Position numbers and translations under genes: made by a program
Shown: piece by piece, positions 23,227 to 33,670 of the stretch
Position numbering within the stretch: position 1 is the first letter of the stretch
Layout of the letters: each line of letters begins with the position of its first letter
Assembly: GCA_021464245.1 (NCBI GenBank)
Contig: JADCRB010000041.1
Span: 206,444-270,443 of the forward strand
Length of the DNA: 64,000 nucleotides
Reading direction: 5' to 3'
Source of the DNA: Carallia brachiata
Taxonomy: Eukaryota; Streptophyta; Magnoliopsida; Malpighiales; Rhizophoraceae
The notes under the pieces: model-generated
The model's database searches: none
The model's input: the letters and a program-made list of their open reading frames with translations, nothing else
What the model was told of the DNA's origin: nothing

Positions 23227-25310
23227 TTTACAGAGAGAGGGATCTGTGGAGGCTCGAAGCGCGTGTGGAATCTGGAAGGAACTTCGAACTTTGGAATTAA
23301 AGATAGTAAGGATCAGCTCCTTGACAAACCACAGGAGACAGGTTGAGGGAACTGATCTGGCCCGTTGAATTAAGAATGCAGAAAAACAAAGAAACTTGTC
23401 TACACGTGGAACTACGTTACTGGTTCGCACAACTAAATGTTAACTGATGCAACATCACCAAATCATGTCTATTCTAGAGAGACTTGGAGCGGAAGCTTGC
23501 TTCCCGCCAGGAAGGCCTCAAAACGGTTGCAGACGCTCTAACAGAACGCGGGCCCCACAAGCACACGCACTTCTAGAGAGAGAGAGAACAAAAAAATTAT
23601 TCTTGGAGAGAGAAAGAGGAGATGCATATGTGAGCAGCGGGCGCCTAGCTTCTCTCTCTCTATGTATGTAGTCATGGATCACTCGTACCTGCAATTAGTT
23701 ACTTGTTAGAGGGAAAAGGAGAGGGTTGGTTAGGGAATGTTTGGCGTGGCATGGAAGTATGGACTGTGTTTGAGTTTTGTGAGCTTTAAGCTTTTTAGAT
23801 TTTACTTTTTAGTTATGATTATGGTAACGTGATTGGATTACGTAGGAATTGCTATTCAAATCTTTTTTTTTATTGAAAATAAAAAACAAACAGATTCAGA
23901 TAAAAAGGATACAGATTTCATTAACGGAGAAAACGTGATATCTTTTATAAACATTATTAATAGAATTATTGTAATATTAACTCTATTGCATATCTTAAGG
24001 TTTTTTCAAAAAATTAAAAGTGTAAAAGTTTATGAAAATTTATGATATGCAATATAGTTAACGTTGATGTGCAACAGATCTATTAACAATGTTTAAAAAA
24101 AATGTATCTGAATCTCTCTCTCCCTCTGCATCCATGTATCAAACCCTTTTGTTATTGTATGTTTTAATTGAGCGGGTTTTGTGTTGTTTGCTTCTTTATC
24201 ACTACTTCATTCAGCAAACAATGGCCCCGCCAAACTTCTTGTCAATGAAGAGGAAAAAGAATTCCCATTGCGTGGTGTCCTGGTTATGTAAACCAACAAC
24301 CAAAAATCAATGCCTTCCCTTTCGTTGTTCTCGCCTTTCTTTTTCATTTCATTCGGCTGTTGTGTGCAACATAATCAACCCACCACATAGAATATGCTAG
24401 GATTGTTTTGAAATACAAGAGTCAATTTCATTACGAACACATGAGACATGTTATCGATTTGAATGCAGGTCCACTTATTAAGTAAATCATAAGCGAAAAG
24501 ACGTAAAAATTTGTAAATTTATGAGTCGGTATAAATAATTGTATCTTGATCTCTATAACATTTTTTTAAAAGAACTGTGTAGATTACCGTTTTTTGTGCC
24601 AATTGCGCGTTAACTTCAGATGTGTCCTAGTAATTTTGGGGGAGGGCCCACTATGTCCTATGATCCAGTTCCACAATGCATGTTTCAAACTGGTAAATTT
24701 ATGTTTTTTTTTTAAAAAAAAAATTATGCAAAAGTAAAAGTTATTCTAGTGCTTAAAACCCTGCCTGATGAGTGAGTGGTCCTGAGATGGGCTAAAATAG
24801 ACCATAACTTTTGTGGTTTAGAACCTAGTATGGCCCAGAAGTAGTACAAGAGCTGAAAACTTAAAAGCGCCAAATGAAGCCCAAGGCTCAAAAATTTACA
24901 AAACTAATCGGGCTCCTCCCACTTGGGTGAGCAACGTCTTTTAAAGGCCCAAATGAAACCCGCTCCAAAACCTACAGTCGGGATTTTTCTACACTAAGGT
25001 GCAACAATTCAGTTATTGTTATCATAAATAAATTTATAGCAACAAATTTTATGGCTTTGACTGTCAATAAATTTGTTGTCAAATATTTAGTTTCTTTGCA
25101 GTAGTGGCTAATCTGCATTTATTTCATTTCTTTGTAATCATTTTTTTTTAGTTGAAATAGATAATAGAGATTTAATTATCAATAAAATTCGTATTCGAAT
25201 TTCTTTTTTTTTTTCACTGTAAATAAATTTTAAATTTCATATCCACTAGTTCATACTTGGTAGATATTTTTTTTTTGGTTAGTTTGCAACCGTTTGGCTT
25301 GGGAGTTTAC
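23227..25310. other. 5' region of the CCCH gene and intergenic DNA
   Basis: The left part holds the 5' UTR and promoter of the minus-strand CCCH gene, with GA-rich tracts at 23574-23625. The rest is A/T-rich with no gene recognised. Confidence 0.4.
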
Positions 25311-25563
25311 TATTATGGGATTCTCAATTCAATAGTATCAAAACATAATCCCAAATCAAAGATCTCCCAGAGTTGTGATGTGCTGTACAGATTCTCCATT
25401 AATTGTCAATTTCCAGTGTGTTGTGCTGTAAAATATCTACCTTTGATAGCTCTTGCAAATCATAAGATCTCTTTCTATTTATAGACATCTGTAACATTTG
25501 TATAAAGCTTACACTTTACAATGGAAGAAATATGAAGTGATTAAATTCCTCATCTGTGTAACA
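25311..25563 (+). repeat. 5' LTR of the copia element
   Basis: Begins TATTATGG and ends TGTAACA. It contains a TATA-like CTATTTATAG near 25475, which could serve as the promoter. It matches 27905-28153 almost throughout. Confidence 0.85.
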
Positions 25564-25570
25564 ATTGTTA

Positions 25571-25582
25571 TGGTATCAGAGC
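25571..25582 (+). other. Primer binding site (initiator tRNA-Met)
   Basis: TGGTATCAGAGC, seven bases after the 5' LTR, is the standard copia primer site complementary to the 3' end of initiator tRNA-Met. Confidence 0.9.
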
Positions 25583-25725
25583 CACAAATAAACTCTTACG
25601 AGTGTTATTCTTTTTTTTTCTTCTCTTTAATCCATCTCAAATGGCGCTTGATTCATCTAAGCTCCAAGAGAAGCCCTAATTTTCTCTCTCATTTTCCTTT
25701 TCCTTTCAAATTTTCTGGGAAAATC

Positions 25726-26172
25726 ATGGTAAAAGGCCCTAGTCTTTACTCCGAAATAGGCAAAAGAGCTAGAGATCTTCTCTACAAGGATTACCAGGGC
25801 GACCACAAGTTTACTACTCACTACCTACACTTCCAATGGAGTCTCAATAACCTCAACTGGGATCAAGAAAGATGAGCTGTTTTTGGCAGATGTGAGCACT
25901 CAATTGAAGAACAAGAACATCACGACTGATGTCAAAGTGGACACAATCTCCAATGTTCTCACTACCATTACTGTTGATGAACCTGCTCCGGGACTGAAGA
26001 CAATTTTTAGCTTCAAAGTTCCTGATCAGAGATCTGGAAAGGTGGAGCTCCAGTATCAGCATGAGTATGCTGGAATTAGCACTGGCATTGGGTTGACCGC
26101 CAATCCTGTTGTTAACTTCTCCGGCGTGGTTGGGAACATGTTCTTGCTCTTGGGACTGATCTCTCGTTTGAC
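25726..26172 (+). pseudogene. VDAC: Captured mitochondrial porin (VDAC) cDNA fragment
   Basis: The start MVKGPSLYSEIGKRARDLLY is typical of plant VDAC, the outer-membrane beta-barrel channel. Homology runs on through DELFLADVSTQLKNKN, VDEPAPGLKTIFSFKVPD and LTANPVVNFSGVVGN, about 149 of the usual 270-280 residues, and stops abruptly after LSFD. No intron interrupts it, although plant VDAC genes have several, so it derives from a spliced transcript. There is one inserted base near 25819 and one lost near 26138. The 60-80 bases before the ATG look like a leader, so a 5' UTR may be included. It lies directly after the gag-like start of the retroelement and joins copia polyprotein sequence with no poly(A) at the junction. 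Not expected to make a working porin. Confidence 0.85.
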
Positions 26173-26280
26173 GCGCTCTTGTCTCTGGTAATTCATCTTC
26201 TCCTCCCACTTCTAACTCATATCTTCCGCCCATACCACCACAGTTTCCTCACATCTCTCCCTCAGGCCCCTCCCCCACCC

Positions 26281-27872
26281 ACCAACATTCATCCTATGCA
26301 AACTAGAGCTAAAAATCACATTTACAAACCCATCCAAAAGCTCACTTATGCATCCATCCATGTCTCAACCACTCCCACTACTGTTACCCAAGCGCTTAAA
26401 TCTCCACAGTGGCGGATGTGTGGCTGAATGTCTTGATTTGCCCTTCTACGCAATGGTACTTGGTCATTAGTTCCTCCACATCCCTCTCAAAACCTAGTAG
26501 GCTGCAAAGGGTTTTTCGGGTTAAACATCACTCCGATGGAACTGTTGATCGCTACAAGGCCGTCTTGTTGCCAAAGGATTTCACCAACGCCCTGGTATGA
26601 CTTCCATGAAACTTTTAGCCCTGTCATCAAGCCTACCACAGTCCGCCTTGTCTTGTGTCTTGCTCTCGCTCGAGGGTGGCCTCTCAAACAATTAGACGTC
26701 AACATGCTTTCTTGCATGGTCACCTCAATGAGGATGTATATAGTCTCAACCACCTGGTTTGGTGGATCAAACCCATCCAAATTATGTTTGTCATCTGCAC
26801 AAGGCACTTTATGGCCTCAAACAAGCCCCTCGGGCTTGGTATCATGAGCTCCGTCAGTTCCTACTTTCCTTTGGATTTGTGAATTCTAAATCTGACACGT
26901 CTTATTCATCTTCAACAAAATCATCTCACCATGTTTCTGTTAGTGTATGTCGATGATTTGATTCTTACAGGAAATGATAATGCTCTCCTTCAACGATTCA
27001 CTAGTGCTCTTGCTACCAAATTCTCCATTAAAGATCTTGGCTCCTTATCTTACTTCCTAGGAGTGGAAGTTATTTCCACTACTTCTAGCATTCTCCTCTC
27101 CCAACAGAAGTACATTCATGATCTCCTGGAGAAAACAAGATGCTTGATGCTAATGACGTTCACACCTATGTCACCTAATCAAGTTCCCCACACTTTCAGC
27201 TGGCAGCTCTCTGACTGACGCCACTGAATATAGAGCCATTGTTGGAGGATTGCAATATTTTTCTCTCACTCGTCCTGATATAGCATTCACTGTCAACACA
27301 AACTATCTCAGTTCATGCATCGCCCTACATCCTCTCACTGGTCAGCTGCCAAACGGCTTCTTCGCTATCTTCGTGGCACCATTACTCACGGTTTGTTTCT
27401 TCTTGTCGTAAACTCTCCTCTTCTTCTCCATGGATACTCTGATGCAGACTGGGCTGGCAATCTTGATGATCGCACTTCTACTAGTGCACATATTGTGTTC
27501 CTTGGTCATAATGATATCTCATGGAGCTCTAAGAAGCAGCGCTCCGTTGCTCGCTCTTCCACTGAAGCAGAATATAGAGTCGTTGCCTCCATACCTGTGA
27601 AATGACTTGGATTCATTCCTTACTTCGTGAATTGGGAGTTCATATTCCTACTACTCCTGTTATTTATTGTGACAATGTTGGTGCTACCTATCTTTGCTAA
27701 TCCGGTCTTCCATTCTCGAATGAAACACATTGCTATTGATTTCCATTTTGTTCGCGACAAGGTCCAAAATGGTGAAATTCGCGTCACAGTTTCGTCTGCT
27801 GATCAACTTGCCGATGCACTTACCAAGCCTCTCAGCAAACAACGACTACATTCATTACGTGTCAAGATTGGT
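26281..27872 (+). pseudogene. Copia polyprotein remnant (late reverse transcriptase, RNase H)
   Basis: Fragments in several frames carry copia landmarks in order: [41 protein letters not shown], the reverse-transcriptase active site YVDD (near 26946), [17 protein letters not shown] and SSTEAEYR of RNase H, and [17 protein letters not shown] with ADALTKPLS near the C-end. At least four frameshifts or stops separate them. No protease or integrase motif was found in the element. Confidence 0.85.
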
Positions 27873-27893
27873 GTTCTTCCACCGACCACCATC

Positions 27894-27902
27894 TTGAGGG
27901 GG
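27894..27902 (+). other. Polypurine tract
   Basis: TTGAGGGGG immediately upstream of the 3' LTR, the typical copia plus-strand primer. Confidence 0.8.
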
Positions 27903-27904
27903 CA

Positions 27905-28153
27905 TATTATGGATGATTCTCAATTCAATAGTATCAACAATAATCCCAAATCAAAGATCTCCCAGTTGTGATATGCTGTACAAATTCTCCATTAATTGTC
28001 AATTTCCAGCTGTGTTGTGCTGTAAAATATACCTTTGATAGCTCCTGTAAATCATAAGATCTCTTTCTATTTATAGACATCTGTAACATTTGTATAAGCT
28101 TACACGTTACAATGGAAGAAATATGAAGTGATTACAATATTCCTCATCTGTGT
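27905..28153 (+). repeat. 3' LTR of the copia element
   Basis: Begins TATTATGG and matches the 5' LTR up to CTCATCTGTGT, then diverges at once. The last bases of the LTR seem lost or altered at the right junction. Confidence 0.83.
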
Positions 28154-28639
28154 TGTTATTTATACGTGAGGTTGAGGACACATAGATTTAGTCTACATAA
28201 ATTTGTTTCATTATCATTTTATTTTAACTTGATCCCACTTTAATCATTTATTTTTACTGTTATTTAATATTGAGTTAGCTTGATTCATGTGAATCAGAAA
28301 CAGAAAATTCCGCAAAGAGAACTCTCCCCAGTCACGCACAAAAAATGTGCAAGATTAACGTGGCATCTCACTTAATCACAATCTGGTATATATGAGAATA
28401 TATGTTGACTTACTAATTACAAAAGAAGTTCTACTTAAACTTCGCCTCAAAATAACACAAGAACAATTTAATGAACAGTTGCTTACGAAGCAGCACCTTG
28501 GCTCTAAATAACAAAAAAAACAAAAACAAAAAAAATCACAAAAACAAAAACAGAATGATCCAATTTTCATCACCAAGAAGGGAAAGGAAAATGATAGTGA
28601 ACTTCAGAACATTTTCAAGCTAGCTGAGTGATCAGCCAA
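28154..28639. other. Intergenic DNA, 3' UTR region of the 144-residue gene
   Basis: No other feature seen. It should hold the 3' UTR of the minus-strand gene that follows. Confidence 0.4.
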
Positions 28640-29074
28640 TTAATGGCCTATGTACAGCTTTTGCTCTGCAAGGGGAGCTAAATCGCGAGTTGCTATTAAG
28701 GCCTTGTAAATCTCATAAATCAGCCTATTCTCAATTTCATTGTTGGAATAGACGACTGGACCAACCTGCCTAGCTTTGGGGACCCGTTTGTTACCAAAGT
28801 AATTGTTGGTGTTCAAGGAACCCACGTTGCCTGCTAGACCAAGCATCATGTCTACGTAAGCATTCTTCAGCTTCTTCCACAGCTTCAATGGCGAAAAGAT
28901 CCTGAAATTCAACTTGGGCACTGCTTTGATCTTCCATACCCTACGTTGGTTCCCTCCAAATCTCACAATCTTTACGTTCTTTCGGCCTGTGGCTGCGCCG
29001 TCTATGCGTTGGTATTTCTTTCTTCTCCAGTATCTCTTCCAGGTGCTGTAGAATGGCTTAGGAAGCAACTCCAT
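28640..29074 (-). CDS. Intronless plant-specific small basic protein, function unknown
   Basis: Complete 144-residue ORF, ATG at 29074 and stop at 28640. The N-terminal half is rich in K, R and W (STWKRYWRRKKYQ, GRKNVKIVRFGGNQRRVW), and a central block reads LKLWKKLKNAYVDMMLGLAG. The C-terminal half includes NRLIYEIYKALIATRDLAP. I recognise the layout, ATGRKNV then RRVW then KLKNAYV, from a family of short intronless plant proteins without assigned function. There is no signal peptide or clear membrane segment; the many basic residues would suit nucleic-acid or membrane-surface binding, which is inference only. A TATA box sits about 82 bp upstream. No frameshift or stop, so probably functional. 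Confidence 0.8.
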   Translation of the reverse strand: MELLPKPFYSTWKRYWRRKKYQRIDGAATGRKNVKIVRFGGNQRRVWKIKAVPKLNFRIFSPLKLWKKLKNAYVDMMLGLAGNVGSLNTNNYFGNKRVPKARQVGPVVYSNNEIENRLIYEIYKALIATRDLAPLAEQKLYIGH

Positions 29075-29155
29075 GTTAGTTCTTGGAACACAGAGAGAGA
29101 GAATTATATATGAAAGACTTGCAAAGTTGGGAGTCCAAATAAGGGTTAAGCTTGC

Positions 29156-29162
29156 ATTTATA
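29156..29162 (-). promoter_or_regulatory. TATA box of the 144-residue gene
   Basis: TATAAAT on the minus strand, 82 bp upstream of the ATG at 29074. Confidence 0.5.
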
Positions 29163-31503
29163 CAAAGGTACTGATGAATGGGTATGTGTATGTGTTTGGT
29201 GAATTAGAAACTTGAAAGAAGCAACAACCTCAGTCAAAGTCAACAACGCCGGTTGGACCATTAAAATAAGTTCAATCTTGATGTGCAAATGTTTATTCTA
29301 ACAAATATTCCTGAATTTGTTTTCACACTTCAATTATTTAGATGTTTGACCAAGGGCAGCGGTGCATGTACGTAGGCCATGGGCTCATGGGTGTACGAAA
29401 GTTGAATTTTTGGCGATGGCCTTCGTGGCAGGAAAGGATAATATAAAATGTTTTGCTTCTGTTTTGGTGGCCACAAAAAAGGGCTTGATAATTGTTTGTG
29501 ATTGTGATCCCAGAAAAAGGATTAGGTGATACTCGTGAGTCGCGATTGTGCTATCCCCATTCAGATCATTTTGGTCTGCAACGCTTTTATTTCTCCCCGG
29601 ACTGCTCATTTATTGTTCGCACTAACTGTCCACTTTGCAACGATCCCGTTTGAAGAAAAAATGTGAAACCACTCGATTAGTGGTTAGGAGATGCCTGCTA
29701 TTATGGAGTCATGTTCGAATTTTTGTTAAATTGTTTGGTACAACTCAAAATTTGTATGTTTTACACAACTATAAAGTTGTTTGTACATACGTTTTATACA
29801 ATTATGGAAGTTGTTTAGTAAGTCTTATATATAGAGTTTTGATAATATACTCTTTTAATAATTTAGTGTACCGACTTTGTCTATTAAATATAGTTAAATG
29901 ATACAATCCTTGAATAGCTCAATTTTTCTTTTTAATTAAAACAAAAAATAAAAAAGGCTGAATTATTGCAAGCCGTAAGTAGTCAAGCACTTGAAGCAGT
30001 AGGAATTTGAACCTTTATTTCTCTACTGATCTTTTCCATTTAAATATATATATACATACATATATATATATATATATCGAAAGGAGATAAAGTAAACTAT
30101 TATTCAAGGGCAAAGTAAGGTTCAATGAAACAAAATGAATTGATGCTCCAAAAAAAAAGGATTAAAGAAGGGAGTACAACTAGATTATGCAAAACAGCTA
30201 AACCAGAGAACTAAAAAATGGCCTAAAAATTTGGTCAAAAAACAAAAAAAAGGGCCTAATTAATTAAGATCAACAACCATTGCAGCTGCTGAGGACCTAT
30301 CAAACTGCAAGTTCTAGTGCTAGGCACCCTAAACTTTTTATGGATTGCTTAATGTGGAAAACTACAAAGAAGGTCCTGCAAGTTTTCGTGAAAAATCTTC
30401 ATTCCATTGAGATTATATTTCGAACCATTTGGTTTAAATTCCATTTTCGTTCTTGTCATTTAATTTCATTTCACATCTCTAGCAATAGGGATTGATCATG
30501 ACATTCAACTGATGCAGAGTAAAACGGTAATTTCAAAGTTGATGAGGTCATCAGTGACGGCCCCTACTCAAAATTCGCTGAAATCGCAGCCTCTGTTGGA
30601 TCGTCACGCTGACTCTTGCAAAATTACTCGAATTTTCCGTTTGTTTCTTAGGCTTTTTTTTGGTCTATTCATTTATACGTAAAACACTATTTGGCTACAT
30701 TTAGAGGAGTATAGTAAATTTAAATTATGAAAAATTTATTAAATAAAAAAATAAATAAATTATTAAATATTATTAAATTAATTATATATTTTTTTACGTG
30801 TTTATTTATATATATTTACATAATTTACCTCTCTTTTTTATATCGTTGGAAGTCCTGTGTATCCAAAGAAAGCGTCAACAACTTGCATAATTGAGATTGA
30901 ATATCCGAACCTTTTGAAGCGAAAGGAATCTCGGGTCAGGTAGCAGCGCGGCACATCATTGTCACATGCAGAATTTAACAAACGGGGACTATTAAACTTA
31001 AGTTTATTTACTGTAAAATAATATTTTTATAAAATATTTATAAAAAAAATTTATAATAAAAATAATTATTTTTTTATTATTTATTAAAAGTATATTTTAT
31101 ATTTTTTTAAAAATAACTTCAGCTCAAAAAAAGAAGAAGTTTTTTTTTTTAAATCTCAAAATTTTTCTCAAATTTTCTCAATATTTTATATAAAAAGACG
31201 TTGAAAAATGAAAAAAAAATTTCTCATAAAACATTTTACAAAAACAAATACACCCTAAATGACCAAATATTGGTAATTAAACTGTGTTTAGACGCTATTT
31301 ATTTTATATAATAGTAAATATATTTTGTATAATTAAATTTAAAAATATTAATTAAAAATAATAATAATATTTTTATATTATTTACTATTACTATAACTAT
31401 ACAAAAAAAAAAATTTATTATAATTTAAAAATTATTTAACCACTAAATTGTATGATCATACAATTTTTCCGTTAACAATGTGCGATAATATTCCAGAGGA
31501 CTA
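29163..31503. other. Intergenic A/T-rich DNA
   Basis: No gene recognised. A TA/CATA microsatellite lies at about 30045-30077. At 29650-29715 TAGTGGTTAGGAG and TGTTCGAATTT resemble weak pol III A and B boxes, but no clear SINE ends were found. Confidence 0.4.
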
Positions 31504-31511
31504 GGTGGAAG

Positions 31512-32160
31512 CAAGGTTTTCAGAACCGAACCGGTCATTGAACCGGAAAACTGAGAGGTTCAAGGTTCAACCGGTTCGACCGGTAAAACCGCGGTTAAAC
31601 CGGTAAAACCGGTATTTAATATTAAATATATAAAAATTAAATTTTTATATAGCTTATATAATTATATAAAATATTATATTATATAAGAATGATATAAATA
31701 TTTAAAATAAAGTGTATTTAAGAATTATACTAATATTTACATACATTAAAAATATTACAATTAGTATATTTAACAAAATATAATTATAAAAATTAATTTA
31801 AAAAAATATTTATAATAGTGATTAATATTAATTTTTAAATTTTAAAGATTAAATTGAAAATTTTAATCAATTGAGGAATAAATTAGAATTTTAGTTAAAA
31901 TTAGAGTTTTAATTATAATTTAGATAAAGTTTTGGGTTAAATTTAATTTAAAATTTTTTAATTAAATTGAACCGGTTCACCCGGTTCAACCGGTCCCGGT
32001 TTTCCCGGTTTTCCCGGTTCTTGACCGGTTTTTCCGGTTCTTGACCGATTTTTTCCGGTTCGGTCCGAATTTCATTTTTAGACTTGAACCGGACCGGACT
32101 TAGGACCGGTTCCCAATTTTTTCGGTTGAACCGGCCGGTCCGGTCCGGTTTTCAATCCTG
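31512..32160 (-). mobile_element. hAT-type MITE, copy 4 (diverged, inverted) of the CCGGTT family
   Basis: The 649-bp element is flanked by a perfect 8-bp direct repeat GGTGGAAG (31504-31511 and 32161-32168). Its left end is CAAGGTTTTCAGAACCG and its right end, in reverse complement, CAGGATTGAAAACCGG. Subterminal zones are packed with ACCGGTT and CCGGTT repeats, more densely on the right (31970-32155). The core phrases (AGGAATAAATTAGAATTTT and so on) are reverse-complement relatives of those in copies 1-3, so it lies in the opposite orientation. Confidence 0.85.
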
Positions 32161-32168
32161 GGTGGAAG

Positions 32169-33263
32169 CATTACTTTTTTTTTCCCCTTTTGATGAACTG
32201 TTGGAATTCGATGGGGGAGGGCCTTACTAGGCGGCATGTGATAAATTGATAACAGTGTGTCCACTTAAAAAATTGACATAAAAACAAAATAATGCCCGCA
32301 TTTTCTGACTGCAAAAATTTGCACTTTACAACTGTCCACATGTGCGCTAGGACAGCAGGTGATGAACAAAGAGTCATTTCCTTCATCTGAAAAAAAAAAA
32401 AAAAGAATTCCCAACCAAGTTTTGGTCAAATGGTGAAGAAATAGGGTAAAATTTTTTAGGGGTTTTGAGTTTAAAATTTCGTGTTGTTCTTGAACTAATG
32501 ATAAGTCTGTCATCCAAAGCTGTAACTTTACTCAGTGCAGGTAAATGACACAATTTGCTTGTGCTCAAGGGAGTCAAAGACCCAGAACACAACAAAGATC
32601 AACAAAAAAAAAAAAAAATCTCAGCCGTAGAATTTTGGTTCCAACGTCCCTACTATCGGCAGATTACAATTCAACGAATCACAAGCTTTGACGGCCACAA
32701 ATTCAGCTTCTAAGTCATAACACAGATGCTATTGATCCGAGGGTTTACACGTGCGTTTGTACATACGAGTGCACCGCATTGAATGATTTCCGCAATTGAT
32801 AAGCAGCTGCCCCATGTCTGTTCCAATAAAATTTAAATTTAAATTTATTAATTTCAATCTAATTTGTTAATGTAATAAAGTAATTTATAATTTAAGATCA
32901 TTAAAAAATATTTTTTTTTTATTTAAATACATTCTTATTTATATGTGATTGTAAAATTATAAGTAAATTTACTCACTTAAAAAAATTAAATAAAAATCTC
33001 CTAAATTTTAAATTTTAACATCCTTTTCCTTCCACTCTTCATCACATATGCGTTCAAATTTGTCACTAATGACTCTAAATTAATTTTATCACAATTTATA
33101 TTCAATAATTATTAAATCTTAGACTTAATATCCAACCGACCGACGCCAAATTTTTCAAACCCACATCCCACTATCTGCTCCAATAATTTTTAACTTTTAA
33201 CATCCTTATCCCCTTCCACTACTTATCACACATGCTTCGAAACCCAGATCAGAACACACCCAC
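32169..33263. other. Intergenic DNA with a 55-bp duplicated segment
   Basis: No gene recognised. TTTTAACATCCTTTTCC (from about 33013) and TTTTAACATCCTTATCC (from about 33195) start two similar 45-55 bp stretches, both running into CCACT-CATCACA-ATGC-like sequence 180 bp apart. They lie just upstream of the glycine-rich ORF. Confidence 0.45.
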
Positions 33264-33650
33264 ATGAGCAAGACGAGCACTCGAGCCCACTTTGGGATGG
33301 AACAAAGAAGAAGAGGAGAAGACGAAAAATGGACAGCAATTCCAGTAACTGAATTCCTCCAAGATAACTACAGCAAGGTTGGAGAAATTGTAATGGGTCC
33401 TGGAGGTGGCATTGGAATGGTTGCGGAATTGGAGGCAGGTTTTGGATTGGTTGGTGGATTTGGATATGGTGGCTGGCCTTGGAACCATATTAAGCGGTTT
33501 TTGGGGTTGGCGCTGGTTGTGGAATTGGGTTTGGGTTCGGGTATGGGCGTGGGCTTGGGCACGGTTTAGGATTCATTCGAGACTTTCATGTCCAAGAGAA
33601 GGTCAGATTCCAAAAACAAAAGTATTCTAGTCCAGATATGATGATTAGAA
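33264..33650 (+). pseudogene. Glycine-rich TGD5-like ORF with frameshifts
   Basis: The frame from ATG 33264 gives a hydrophilic N-terminus (MEQRRRGEDEKW at 33299) and then GPGGGIGM, GFGLVGGFGYGGWPWNHIK. After a T5 run at 33498-33502 the glycine pattern continues only in another frame (GVGAGCGIGFGFGYGRGLGH, then FIRDFHVQEK). Earlier, VAELEAG at about 33421 reads as GCGIGG one frame over, suggesting a compensated pair of indels. The alternating G-hydrophobic pattern recalls TGD5, a small glycine-rich protein of ER-to-chloroplast lipid import; the match is by pattern only. A run of about 22 A follows at 33649-33670. It could be a gene hit by sequencing indels, or a retrocopy. Confidence 0.5.
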
Positions 33651-33670
33651 AAAAAAAAAAAAAAAAAAAA

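Larger units (their letters stand above)
25311..28153 (+). mobile_element. Ty1/copia LTR retrotransposon carrying a captured VDAC fragment
   Basis: Two direct repeats of about 250 bp (25311-25563 and 27905-28153) are LTRs; by eye they differ by roughly 6-7 substitutions and several small indels. A tRNA-iMet primer site TGGTATCAGAGC lies at 25571-25582 and a polypurine tract TTGAGGGGG at 27894-27902. Between them, in order, are a short gag-like start at 25641, an intronless porin segment (25726-26172), then the end of the copia polyprotein (late reverse transcriptase and RNase H). Most of gag, protease, integrase and early reverse transcriptase are absent. Multiple frameshifts make it non-autonomous. 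The 3' LTR ends in CTGTGT without the terminal ACA of the 5' copy, and I find no clear target duplication. Confidence 0.85.

Noticed and set aside
23227..23430. In-frame upstream extension of the CCCH protein from an ATG at 23430
   Set aside because: The added 68 residues show no relation to the family; the start at METTACPP fits the known length, so the extension is 5' UTR.
25311..28153. Target-site duplication of the copia element
   Set aside because: TTTAC on the left and TGTTATTT on the right do not match, and the last bases of the 3' LTR appear lost, so none can be claimed.
29640..29930. Possible tRNA-derived SINE
   Set aside because: Weak A-box and B-box-like words are present, but no target duplication, no clear poly(A) end and no second copy in the window.
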